A DNA stretch of 64,000 nucleotides from assembly GCA_002281555.1 (NCBI GenBank), contig NCGJ01000003.1, positions 422,192 to 486,191 of the forward strand. The letters run 5' to 3'. This document shows, piece by piece, positions 27,609 through 35,594 of the stretch; positions within the stretch are counted from its first letter, which is position 1; every line of letters starts with the position of its first letter. The stretch is from Hydrogenophilales bacterium 28-61-23. GTDB lineage: Bacteria > Pseudomonadota > Gammaproteobacteria > Burkholderiales > Thiobacillaceae. The translations under genes and the position numbers were made by a program. The notes beneath the pieces are model-generated. The model saw only the letters and a program-made list of their open reading frames with translations. It searched no databases and was not told where the DNA came from.

Positions 27609-28337
27609 ATGGGCGCAATCGCCGCCGCCTTACAAGCCTGTCAGAACCGCATCGCCAGCGCCTGTCAGGAAGCCGGAAGACCGGCAAATTGCGCGCGTCT
27701 GATCGCGGTCGGCAAAACATTCCCGGCCGCCGCGTTGCGTGAAGCCCATGCCGCGGGCCAGCGTGTTTTTGGCGAGAGTTACCTGCAGGAAGCGCTACCT
27801 AAATTGGAACAACTGGCCGACCTCCCCCTCGAGTGGCACTTCATCGGACCCGTACAGAGCAACAAGACACGCCAGATCGCCGCGCGCTTCGATTGGGTAC
27901 ACGGCATTGAACGCGAAAAGATCGCACAGCGGCTGTCCGAGCAACGTCCCGCCAACTTGCCGCCCTTGAATGTCTGCATCCAGGTCAACGTCAGCGCCGA
28001 GGCCAGTAAAAGCGGGGTTGCGCCCGAGGCCGCCCTGGAACTGGCGGGCGCGATCGCCGTTTTGCCGAATCTGCGGCTACGCGGCTTCATGACGATCCCG
28101 GAACCGACACAAGATATCGAACTACAACATCGCCGTTTTCGCCAGGCGGCCGAATTGCTGCAAACCGCGCGGACAACCCTGGGCGTCTCCGCCATCGATC
28201 TCGACACCCTGTCGATGGGCATGTCCGCCGACCTGGAAGCGGCCATCCACGAAGGCGCCACGCTGGTACGGGTCGGAACCGCCATTTTCGGCGCGCGACC
28301 CACTATGGAAAACAACACTCTGGAGCAGGCACGATGA
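27609..28337 (+). CDS. yggS: YggS-family pyridoxal phosphate homeostasis protein
   Basis: A 242-residue single-domain TIM-barrel protein that carries PLP on K36 (LIAVGKTF). Further family motifs are FGESYLQEALPK, WHFIGPVQSNKTR and LDTLSMGMSADLEAAI, the phosphate-binding loop. YggS keeps free PLP and amino acid pools in balance. It is the first gene of a four-gene operon (yggS-proC-yggT-yggU) with 4 to 7 bp overlaps at each junction, a common order. It starts opposite pilT. Confidence 0.96.
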   Translation: MGAIAAALQACQNRIASACQEAGRPANCARLIAVGKTFPAAALREAHAAGQRVFGESYLQEALPKLEQLADLPLEWHFIGPVQSNKTRQIAARFDWVHGIEREKIAQRLSEQRPANLPPLNVCIQVNVSAEASKSGVAPEAALELAGAIAVLPNLRLRGFMTIPEPTQDIELQHRRFRQAAELLQTARTTLGVSAIDLDTLSMGMSADLEAAIHEGATLVRVGTAIFGARPTMENNTLEQAR

Positions 28338-29188
28338 AACTGGGCTCAATGAAACTGGGCTTTATCGGCGGTGGCAATATGGCAGCGGCCTTGATCGGCG
28401 GCCTGTTGCAAAAAGGCTTTGCCGCATCCGATATCGCGGTGGCGGAAACCAGCCCGGAGCGCCGCGCCTGGCTGGAACGCGAGTTCGGCGTTACGACCCA
28501 TGCCGACACCGGGGCGACGCTGGCGGCGGAAGTCATCGTGCTGGCGGTCAAACCCCAGCAGCTCTCTGAAATTCTGCGCGCCTTGCCGCCGCTCAAACAC
28601 GAACAACTGGTCGTTTCCATCGCGGCCGGTGCGCGCGCCGGCGACATTTCACGCTGGCTGGGCGGCCATCCCGCCGTGGTTCGCGCCATGCCCAACACGC
28701 CCGCGCTGATCGGGGCCGGAATCGCCGGCTTGTTCGCCCTGCCTGGTGTGAGCGAAGCGCAAAAAGCTCAGGCCAGCCGCATACTCGAAGCGGTCGGCAG
28801 CGCGGTCTGGGTGCAACAGGAAGCGCAGATCGACGTCGTAACCGCGATCTCCGGCAGCGGCCCGGCCTATGTGTTCTATTTCATCGAGGCTTTGGAGCAG
28901 GCCGGCATCGACCTCGGTCTGCCGGCCGAAACCGCGCGTCTGCTGACGCTGCAAACCTTCTTCGGCGCCGCCGCGCTGGCGATCAAGGATCAATCGCCGC
29001 CGGCCGAATTGCGCGCCCGCGTCACTTCAAAAGGCGGCACCACCGAACGCGGCATACTGGCGCTGGAAGAAGGTGGCGTGGGCTACGCAATCGGCCTGGC
29101 GGCGCGAGCGGCGGCCGAACGCGCCGCCGAAATGGGCGAGACATTGAGCAAGCTCGGCAACCACGAAAGCGGGAAAGAACCATGCTGA
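28334..29188 (+). CDS. proC: Pyrroline-5-carboxylate reductase
   Basis: A 284-residue enzyme catalysing the last step of proline synthesis with NAD(P)H. The Rossmann motif GFIGGGNMAAALIGGL sits at the N-terminus; AVKPQQL, VRAMPNTPA and the dimer-domain signature SGSGPAYVF follow. The start region is duplicated: MKLGS-MKLGF arises from two nearly identical 15-bp units, so ATG at 28334 or at 28349 could be used. The first ATG overlaps the yggS stop (ATGA) and is kept here. It overlaps yggT by 7 bp. Confidence 0.96.
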   Translation: MKLGSMKLGFIGGGNMAAALIGGLLQKGFAASDIAVAETSPERRAWLEREFGVTTHADTGATLAAEVIVLAVKPQQLSEILRALPPLKHEQLVVSIAAGARAGDISRWLGGHPAVVRAMPNTPALIGAGIAGLFALPGVSEAQKAQASRILEAVGSAVWVQQEAQIDVVTAISGSGPAYVFYFIEALEQAGIDLGLPAETARLLTLQTFFGAAALAIKDQSPPAELRARVTSKGGTTERGILALEEGGVGYAIGLAARAAAERAAEMGETLSKLGNHESGKEPC

Positions 29189-29760
29189 GCGATGCGGCCC
29201 AATTCCTGCTGCGCACCCTGTTCGATCTGGCCGCATGCGCCTTTTTCCTGCGCTTCTGGATGCAATGGGCGCGCGTCCCGTTTCACAACCCGTTCGCCCA
29301 ATTTATCGTCAAGGTCACCGACTTCGCCGTAAAGCCGCTTCGACGCGTGCTACCGGGGCTGTTCGGCCTGGACTGGGCCAGTCTGCTGCCATTTTTCATC
29401 GCCGAATTGCTGATGGTGCTCGGCGTGCAATGGATCATGGGCTACCCCTTTGCCGTCGCCGGTGGCGCCGTACTACCCGGTTTTCTGCTGCTTGCGCTGG
29501 CGGCGGCGCTGAAACTGGCGCTGTATGTCCTGATCGGTTTCGTCCTGCTGCAGGCCATCCTGAGTTGGATCAACCCGTTTTCGCCGCTTGCGCCCATTTT
29601 TTATGCGCTCGCGCGGCCGGTCGTCGGCCCATTTCAGAAAATTATTCCCCCCTTGGGCGGCATCGACTTGACTCCAATGGTGGCATTGATTGTCGTACAG
29701 TTGCTGCTGATTGCGCCGGTAGCCGCGCTGGAACGCTACGCACGCGGGTTGGTCGGGTGA
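29182..29760 (+). CDS. yggT: YggT-family membrane protein
   Basis: A 192-residue inner-membrane protein made of two YggT units, each with hydrophobic helices followed by a conserved loop: NPFAQFIVKVTDFAVKPLRR near residues 40-60 and NPFSPLAPIFYALARPVVGP in the second half. YggT proteins are linked to osmotic adaptation or membrane organisation, without an established reaction. The place between proC and yggU is the usual one. It overlaps the next start by 4 bp (GTGA). Confidence 0.92.
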   Translation: MLSDAAQFLLRTLFDLAACAFFLRFWMQWARVPFHNPFAQFIVKVTDFAVKPLRRVLPGLFGLDWASLLPFFIAELLMVLGVQWIMGYPFAVAGGAVLPGFLLLALAAALKLALYVLIGFVLLQAILSWINPFSPLAPIFYALARPVVGPFQKIIPPLGGIDLTPMVALIVVQLLLIAPVAALERYARGLVG

Positions 29761-30053
29761 CGCCCTGGATCAAGTCGGCGGACGGCGGCACGGAGTTGAG
29801 TATCCATATCCAGCCAGGCGCGTCCAAAAGCGAAATTGCCGGATTGCACGGCGATGCCATCAAAATACGCATCAAGGCCAGACCGGTTGAAGGCGCCGCG
29901 AATGCAGCTTTAACCGAATTCGTGGCAACATGCCTTGGCGTTCCGCGTCAGGCGGTTAGAATCCTGCGCGGAGAAAAGTCCCGCCGAAAATCGGTTTGGG
30001 TTGCAATGCAAGCAGACGAAGCAGAACGGCAGTTATTGGGGATCATGGGATGA
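29757..30053 (+). CDS. yggU: DUF167 family protein (YggU)
   Basis: A 98-residue protein with the DUF167 core: LSIHIQPGASKSEIAGLHG, IRIKARPVEGAANAAL and VRILRGEKSRRKSV. Function is unknown; it is conserved in bacteria and eukaryotes. The start is GTG at 29757, overlapping the yggT stop; the longer open frame upstream is a shadow of yggT. Its stop overlaps the start of the dynamin-like gene by 4 bp. Confidence 0.92.
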   Translation: MTPWIKSADGGTELSIHIQPGASKSEIAGLHGDAIKIRIKARPVEGAANAALTEFVATCLGVPRQAVRILRGEKSRRKSVWVAMQADEAERQLLGIMG

Positions 30054-32014
30054 ATTACGGTTTGGAAAGCGGCATCACCCGGTTCAAGAATCGGCGTGAC
30101 AGGCTGGTAAAAGTAGTCACCGCTTACAAGGAGTGGCTGGAACACTATGCCGAACCCGAGCCGGAACAATTGCTGCGCCTGTTCGACCTGACCGAAAACC
30201 TGAAACGAGATCGCCTGATGGTGGCCTTTGTCGCGGAATTCAGCCGCGGCAAGACCGAACTGATCAACGCCCTGTTTTTCTCCGATTTCAAACAGCGTTT
30301 GCTGCCGTCCGATGCCGGTCGCACCACCATGTGCCCGACCGAGATTTATTACGACGCCGACACCGAGCCCTATGTCCGCCTGCTGCCGATCGAAACCCGT
30401 TTCCGCGACGACAGCATCACCGCGCTGAAACGCCACCCGGTCGAGTGGAGCACCATCAAGCTCGACGTCAGCGACCCCAGCGCCATGGTCACCGCCATGC
30501 GCAAACTGGCCGAAACCAAAGTGGTCTTCAAGGTGGAAGCGCGCGCACTCGGCTTGTGGGATGAAAACGATCCCAACCTGGGCTACATGGTGAAAGATCA
30601 GGACCGGGTCGAAATTCCGGCCTGGCGTTACGCCATGATCAATTACCCGCACCCGTTGCTGGAATCCGGCCTGGCCATTCTCGACACGCCAGGCCTCAAC
30701 GCGATGGGCGTGGAACCGGAACTGACCATTTCCTCGATTCCCAACGCGCACGCCCTGCTCTTCCTGCTCGCCACCGACACCGGCGTCACCCAGTCCGATT
30801 TCGAAATCTGGAACAAATGGGTTTCGCGCCACGCCGGCCAGCACTACGCCGTGCTGAACAAGATCGACATGCTCTGGGACGATCTGAAGACGCCGGAGGA
30901 AATCGGCCGCACGATACAACGCCAGATCGAATCCACCGCCTCCCAGCTCAATATCTCGCCAGCGAGCGTCATGGCCATTTCCGCGCAGAAGGCGCTGGTC
31001 GGCAAAATCCGGGGCGACGCGGACCTGCTTAAACGCTCCGGCATTCAAGGCCTGGAAGTCATGCTGGCGCGCGAAATCATTCCGTCGCGCGAGAAGATCA
31101 TGCGCGAATCGATGGTGCGCGAGGTCGGCCCGCTGCTGACCGAGACGCGAGAAACCGCGTTCAACCGGATTCAAGCCGCGCGCCAGAATTTGCTCGACCT
31201 GCAGGCTTTATCCGGCAAAAACCAGCAAATCGTCAGCCAGATGCGGGAAAAAATGCTGCGCGACAAGCAGCTTTATGACGAAACCACGCGCAACTTCTCG
31301 GTCACCCGCAAAGTCGTCGCGCAACAGGGCTGGGAATTGCTCTCCCGCCTCGACGACGACCGCATGGACAAGATCATCGAGGAATCGATGATGGCGATCA
31401 ACGACAGCTGGACCACCGCCGGCCTGATCCGCGGCATGCACCTGCTGATTCGCCGCATGGGCGCCGAATTCGACTTCGCGCACCAGCAATGCGGCGGCAT
31501 CAAGCAACTGCTCAACTCGGCCTACCAGCGCTTCCATGAAGTTCACGGCCTCGAGCTGAGCGACCCGCCCATGCTCGATCTATCCCGCTATCGCGCGCGT
31601 CTCGATGAATTGATGGTCAGCACGCAGGAATTCTGCGCCGACCCGCTCAACATCATGCTGGAGAAGCGCTTCATGGTGAAAAAGTTCTATATCGCGCTGG
31701 TCACGCAGGCCCGCATCCTGTTCCAGCAGGTACGCATCGAGACGGAAACCTGGATACGCCTGACCCTGGACCCCATCGTCGAACGCATCAGCGAGCACAA
31801 GGCGCAACTGGAACACCGGCTCGAGAACCTGAACAAAGTCCACGCGAACTTGGGCTCCATCCAGGAACGCACCGGCGTGGTCAGCCGCGAAATCATCGAA
31901 ATCCGGCATCAGGTCGAAAAAATGGAAGCGATCGCCAAGGAGTTTTCCTTGCTGACCGGCGTCGCCTTCCGGCCGCTGGATCCTTCTCTCGGGCAAACCC
32001 CCGCGCCAGAATAG
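30050..32014 (+). CDS. Dynamin-like GTPase
   Basis: A 654-residue large GTPase. G1 reads AEFSRGKTE; the usual bacterial dynamin-like loop is GEFSRGKS, so the first Gly is Ala, while Lys and Thr are kept. The G3 motif is DTPG (LAILDTPGLNAMG), G4 is NKID. The C-terminal half is mostly helical with likely coiled coils (residues about 370-430 and 570-630). Bacterial dynamin-like proteins remodel or protect membranes. ATG at 30050 overlaps yggU by 4 bp, so it is probably part of the same operon. The last 30 residues include GVAFRPLDPS. Confidence 0.88.
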   Translation: MNYGLESGITRFKNRRDRLVKVVTAYKEWLEHYAEPEPEQLLRLFDLTENLKRDRLMVAFVAEFSRGKTELINALFFSDFKQRLLPSDAGRTTMCPTEIYYDADTEPYVRLLPIETRFRDDSITALKRHPVEWSTIKLDVSDPSAMVTAMRKLAETKVVFKVEARALGLWDENDPNLGYMVKDQDRVEIPAWRYAMINYPHPLLESGLAILDTPGLNAMGVEPELTISSIPNAHALLFLLATDTGVTQSDFEIWNKWVSRHAGQHYAVLNKIDMLWDDLKTPEEIGRTIQRQIESTASQLNISPASVMAISAQKALVGKIRGDADLLKRSGIQGLEVMLAREIIPSREKIMRESMVREVGPLLTETRETAFNRIQAARQNLLDLQALSGKNQQIVSQMREKMLRDKQLYDETTRNFSVTRKVVAQQGWELLSRLDDDRMDKIIEESMMAINDSWTTAGLIRGMHLLIRRMGAEFDFAHQQCGGIKQLLNSAYQRFHEVHGLELSDPPMLDLSRYRARLDELMVSTQEFCADPLNIMLEKRFMVKKFYIALVTQARILFQQVRIETETWIRLTLDPIVERISEHKAQLEHRLENLNKVHANLGSIQERTGVVSREIIEIRHQVEKMEAIAKEFSLLTGVAFRPLDPSLGQTPAPE

Positions 32015-32044
32015 GAACGGGTTAGGAACTGGCCCGGCAAGCAA

Positions 32045-33496
32045 TCAGAGCAGGATGATGTCGTACTGCTCCTGCGTGAACAGGCTTTCCACCTGCAGCG
32101 AAATCGGCTTGGCGATGAAGTCGGACAATTGCGCCAAGCTCTGCGACTCCTCATCCAGAAACTGATCGATCACCGTCTGCGAGGCCATGATGCGGTACTC
32201 GCGCGCGCTGAACTTGCGCGCCTCGCGCATGATGGCGCGCAGAATTTCATAGCAGGTGGTCTGCGCGGTCTTGATCTGGCCGCGCCCCTGGCAAGTCGGG
32301 CAGGCTTCGCACAACACCCGGGCCAGACTTTCGCGCGTGCGCTTGCGGGTCATTTCGACCAGACCCAATGAGGTGAAACCGTTGATGGTCATGCGCGTGC
32401 GATCGCGCGCCAGCGACTTGGAAAACTCCGCCAGCACGGCATTCTTGTGCTCCGGATTATCCATATCGATGAAATCCAGAATGATGATGCCGCCCAGATT
32501 CCGCAAGCGAAGTTGCCGGGCGATGCTCTGCGCCGCTTCCAGATTGGTCTTGAAGATGGTTTCGTCGAACGTGCGGCCGCTGGTGTAACTGCCGGTATTC
32601 ACATCGATGGTGGTCAGCGCCTCGGTCTGATCGACGACCAGATAGCCGCCGGACTTCAAGTCCACGCGCCGTCCGAGCGCTTTTTCAATCTCGTCTTCCA
32701 CGCCATAGAGATCGAACAACGGCCGCTCCGCCGTGTAGTGGCTGACCTTGCCGGCGCCGGTGCGGGTGAATTCGTCTGCGAAGGCCTGCATGCGCAAGAA
32801 GGTCTCGCGCGAATCGACCAGGATGCGGCTGGTTTCCGCGGTGGCGAAATCGCGCAGCACGCGATGCGCCAGATCCAGTTCCTGATAAATCAGCTTGGGG
32901 CCAAAGGTATTTTCCGAACGCGCCTGGATCGCATCCCACAAGGTGCGCAAGTAATCCACGTCGGCGGCCAGTTCGCTGTCCTCGGCCATATTGGCCATGG
33001 TGCGGATGATAAAACCGCCATGCTCCTCAACCGGCAGCACCCGGGTCAGGCGTTCGCGCAGCAGTTCGCGCTCGCTTTCGTCCTCGATCTTCTGCGAAAT
33101 GCCGATCCGCGTTTCCTGGGGCAGATAAACCAGGAAACGGCCCGCCATGCTGATCTGGGTCGACAGACGCGCGCCCTTGGAACTGATCGGATCCTTGATC
33201 ACCTGCACCAGGATGCTTTGCCCCTCGTGCAACACCTTCTCGATCGGGCGCGGGCTGTTATCGCAACGCGCCTCGACGATATCGCCGACATGAAGGAACG
33301 CCGCCCGATCCAGCCCGATATCGATAAAAGCCGACTGCATGCCCGGCAGCACCCGGCTGACCCGGCCGAGATAGACATTGCCGACCAGGCCGCGCTGGCT
33401 GTCGCGCTCGATGTGCAACTCCTGCACCTCGCCCAGATAAACCACGGCGACACGGGTTTCCTGCGGCGTAATGTTGATGAGGATTTCTTCGCTCAT
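32045..33496 (-). CDS. rng: Ribonuclease G
   Basis: A 483-residue RNase E/G family endonuclease. Residues about 38-125 form an S1 RNA-binding domain (GNVYLGRVSRVLPGMQSAF). The catalytic region includes TTIDVNTG and DFIDMDN with the metal-binding Asp residues, and CEACPTC provides the zinc-link cysteines. It lacks the C-terminal scaffold of RNase E, so it is RNase G, which matures 16S rRNA and degrades some mRNAs. Its ATG overlaps the maf stop (ATGA), the usual maf-rng order. Confidence 0.97.
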   Translation of the reverse strand: MSEEILINITPQETRVAVVYLGEVQELHIERDSQRGLVGNVYLGRVSRVLPGMQSAFIDIGLDRAAFLHVGDIVEARCDNSPRPIEKVLHEGQSILVQVIKDPISSKGARLSTQISMAGRFLVYLPQETRIGISQKIEDESERELLRERLTRVLPVEEHGGFIIRTMANMAEDSELAADVDYLRTLWDAIQARSENTFGPKLIYQELDLAHRVLRDFATAETSRILVDSRETFLRMQAFADEFTRTGAGKVSHYTAERPLFDLYGVEDEIEKALGRRVDLKSGGYLVVDQTEALTTIDVNTGSYTSGRTFDETIFKTNLEAAQSIARQLRLRNLGGIIILDFIDMDNPEHKNAVLAEFSKSLARDRTRMTINGFTSLGLVEMTRKRTRESLARVLCEACPTCQGRGQIKTAQTTCYEILRAIMREARKFSAREYRIMASQTVIDQFLDEESQSLAQLSDFIAKPISLQVESLFTQEQYDIILL

Positions 33497-34131
33497 AGAA
33501 TTTCAAATCCCACCGATTTCAATAGTTCCGAGGTCTCGTACAAAGGCAGCCCCATGACGCCGGAATAGCTGCCCGAGATGTGTTCGATGAACAGCGCCGC
33601 GCGGCCCTGTATGGCGTATCCGCCCGCCTTGTCGCAGCCTTCGCGGCTGCCCAGATAGGCGGCGATTTCGGCTTCGGTGAGCGTCTTGAAGCGCACCACG
33701 CTCTCGCTCAGCACAACCTCCAGACGGCCCTGATGCGCTGCGGCGACGGCGGTCAACACCGTATGCGCGCGACCGGAATAGCGCCGCAGCATGGCGGCGG
33801 CCTCGGTCGCATCGACCGGCTTGCCGAGAATACGGCCATCCAGCGTCACCGTCGTATCCGCGGCCAGAATCGGCCAATGCGGCAGATTGCGCACGCGCTG
33901 CGCATCGGCTCCGGCTTCCGCCTTCATGCGCGCCAGACGCAGCACGTAATCGGTCGCCGGCTCACCCGGCAACGGGGTTTCGTCGACATCGACCCGGCCC
34001 GGGCTTGAACGCAGCGGCAGCAACGTCGGCTCAAGGCCGACCTGACGCAACAACTCCAGCCGGCGCGGGCTTTGCGAGGCAAGATAAAGCCGCTTGGCAG
34101 TGAGTGGATTGGAATGCGGGGAGGATGGCAT
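33493..34131 (-). CDS. maf: Maf-family nucleoside triphosphate pyrophosphatase
   Basis: A 212-residue protein of the Maf/YhdE group that hydrolyses dTTP, UTP or modified NTPs to monophosphates. The signature LYLASQSPRRLELLRQVG is near the N-terminus; ILAADTTVTLDGRILGKP follows, then AGGYAIQGRAALFIEHISGSYSGVMGLPL. ATG at 34131 (MPSSPHSNP) is chosen since the longer frame upstream has no similarity and no ribosome binding site. It is co-transcribed with rng and divergent from the hicA-like gene. Confidence 0.94.
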   Translation of the reverse strand: MPSSPHSNPLTAKRLYLASQSPRRLELLRQVGLEPTLLPLRSSPGRVDVDETPLPGEPATDYVLRLARMKAEAGADAQRVRNLPHWPILAADTTVTLDGRILGKPVDATEAAAMLRRYSGRAHTVLTAVAAAHQGRLEVVLSESVVRFKTLTEAEIAAYLGSREGCDKAGGYAIQGRAALFIEHISGSYSGVMGLPLYETSELLKSVGFEIL

Positions 34132-34151
34132 GAGGCGCGAGTTTACCCGTA

Positions 34152-34179
34152 CCCGCAAGGGGCACGCCGGATTCGTAAG
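34152..34179. repeat. Dispersed 28-bp repeat, copy 1
   Basis: The 28 bases 34152-34179 (CCCGCAAGG...GCCGGATTCGTAAG) match 53862-53889 at 26 of 28 positions. Both copies lie just outside gene ends, so this is a dispersed non-coding repeat. Confidence 0.6.
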
Positions 34180-34269
34180 TAAGGCGCGTCGGCCGTTGCA
34201 AGGAAAGTCGGGCCGAATCCGTAAGCGTTGCGGCTTCCGTTGATAGCAACTTGTGCCATCGTTTCGGCC

Positions 34270-34566
34270 ATGAAAGCAAAACACGCCAAGACGCTGCGCG
34301 CCATTTTTACCAAGCCCACGCCGCTGGCATCTATTGTGTTTGCTGACATCGAGACGCTGGTGGTGGCGCTAGGCGGCGAAGTGCGCGAAGGTGCCGGGTC
34401 GCGCGTGGAGCTTGAAATAGACGGCGTGCGCGTATTTCCGCATCGCCTGCACCCCGGCAAAGAGACCCCTAAATACATGATTGAAGAGATACGCGGCTGG
34501 CTGGCCGGCCTTGGAAGGAACCCAAATGAACACCCTGACTTACAAGGGCTATACCGCCCGCATTGA
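34270..34566 (+). CDS. hicA: HicA-family mRNA interferase toxin
   Basis: A 98-residue HicA-like protein (MKAKHAKTLRAIFTKPTPLASIVF) with the double-stranded-RNA-binding-like core GAGSRVELEIDGVRVFPHRLHPGKETPKYMIEEIRGWL. Many HicA proteins have His after the GS pair; this subgroup has Arg (GSRV), while the HP.KET part is intact. HicA cleaves mRNA. ATG at 34270 is chosen; the frame extends upstream without similarity. It overlaps the antitoxin gene by 41 bp. Confidence 0.88.
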   Translation: MKAKHAKTLRAIFTKPTPLASIVFADIETLVVALGGEVREGAGSRVELEIDGVRVFPHRLHPGKETPKYMIEEIRGWLAGLGRNPNEHPDLQGLYRPH

Positions 34567-34859
34567 ATTTGACGAACGCGACAACCTCCTGGTTGGGCGT
34601 GTGCTTGGCGTACCGGAGCGCATCAGCTTTCACGGCGAGAACGCCGTTGAGCTGCGCGCGGACTTTGAAGCAGCCATTGATTTTTACCTGGCCGACTGTG
34701 CAAAAACGGGCCGCGCGCCCACCCTGCCCACCAGCGGCAAGATGATGCTGCGCGTACCGCCCGAGGTACACAGCGCGGCTGTTGGTAGCGGCCCAAGCGG
34801 CAGGCACCAGCCTGAACCAATGGGCCGCCAAGGTATTGGCCGAGGCCGCGCACGTTTAG
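34526..34859 (+). pseudogene. hicB: HicB-family antitoxin with a frameshift
   Basis: The first 80 or so residues, MNTLTYKGYTARIEFDERD through TSGKMMLRVPPEVHSA, are a normal HicB (partial RNase H fold, then start of the ribbon-helix-helix domain). At about 34775-34780 (AGCGCGGCT) the reading shifts: the adjacent frame continues LLVAAQAAGTSLNQWAAKVL and ends EAAHV at TAG 34857-34859, the expected HicB C-terminus. Read without correction the frame runs to 34876 with an unrelated tail. One extra base explains it. A real mutation would damage the DNA-binding/dimer domain; a sequencing error is also possible. Confidence 0.85.
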
Positions 34860-34877
34860 CCAGCAGCAGCAAGTAAA

Positions 34878-34947
34878 GCGGAAAAGCGGGAAAATCTCGT
34901 AGCATCCACCCCGCCTGCTGGAAAACGAAAACAAGGGAGATCTCATG
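34878..34947 (+). repeat. Duplicated leader, copy 1
   Basis: The 70 bp before the gene at 34945 (GCGGAAAA, CTCGTAGC, CCCGCCTGCTGGAAAACGAA, ACAAGGGA, ATCTCA) recur in slightly shorter form at 35532-35594 before the caspase gene. Both end at the ATG and include the ribosome binding site AAGGGA. Confidence 0.85.
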
Positions 34948-35391
34948 ATTGGAATGGAAGATTTGACACCTATTGCCAACATTGCAACCGCCGTTGGCGT
35001 TGCTGTGACTGCTTGGCAACTTAGACAATCAAAGCAGCAAAGCATCACCACTTTCGAAGATGCTTTCGCTCGTGAATATCGCGAGCTTGCGGCCAAGCTG
35101 CCAACCAAGGCGCTCTTGGGCAAACCCCTGACGCACAAGGAATACTGCGATGCGTTCGACGAGTTCTATCACTACGTTGACCTCTGCAATACGCAGGTCT
35201 TCCACCATCAGGAGGGCCGTATTTCTGATAAAACCTGGAAATATTGGCGGGATGGCATGGAAACCAATCTCAGCCGTCCCGCTTTCGAGCGGGCCTGGAG
35301 TGAAATCGCAGCAGCGAATGGAGACTTCCTGGAATTGAAAAAGGAATTTCCGCCGGCGCCGATGAACAGCAAGGAGGAGTGCAAGAAATGA
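34945..35391 (+). CDS. Hypothetical protein with N-terminal membrane segment
   Basis: A 148-residue protein with one short hydrophobic segment near the N-terminus (about residues 7-24, LTPIANIATAVGVAVTAW), followed by a soluble, mostly helical region with HYVDLCNTQ and KTWKYWRDGMETNLSRPAF. I do not recognise a named family, although similar small single-helix proteins occur in variable regions. It starts after a leader duplicated before the caspase gene, so the two genes may share expression signals. Confidence 0.6.
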   Translation: MIGMEDLTPIANIATAVGVAVTAWQLRQSKQQSITTFEDAFAREYRELAAKLPTKALLGKPLTHKEYCDAFDEFYHYVDLCNTQVFHHQEGRISDKTWKYWRDGMETNLSRPAFERAWSEIAAANGDFLELKKEFPPAPMNSKEECKK

Positions 35392-35440
35392 GGGATGTTG
35401 ATGCGTGGCCTGACCCCGGTTTCTTCGAGGCGCGCCATAA

Positions 35441-35521
35441 GTAGGATGTGATGAGCGCAGCGAACCGCATCAATCTGTCACGTGCGGCATGATGCGGTTC
35501 GCTGCGCTCATCACATCCTAC
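35441..35521. repeat. Perfect 32-bp inverted repeat
   Basis: Arms 35441-35472 and 35490-35521 are fully complementary (GTAGGATGTGATGAGCGCAG... and its reverse complement) with a 17-base spacer. It belongs to the GTAGGAT...ATCCTAC class of dispersed hairpins, another member of which is at 38925-38959. It could act as a terminator for the upstream gene in either direction. Confidence 0.9.
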
Positions 35522-35531
35522 AGCCCTTAAC

Positions 35532-35594
35532 AGCGGAAAAACCTCGTAGCCCCCCCGCCTGCTGGAAAACGAAAAACAAGGGAAATCTCACATG
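35532..35594 (+). repeat. Duplicated leader, copy 2
   Basis: The counterpart of 34878-34947, with an 8-base deletion and a few single-base changes. It ends at the caspase gene start and contains its ribosome binding site. Confidence 0.85.

Noticed and set aside
25999..27702. A 567-codon open frame opposite pilT/pilU
   Set aside because: It covers the pilT-pilU genes in antisense and has a composition typical of high-GC shadow frames; no recognisable domain.
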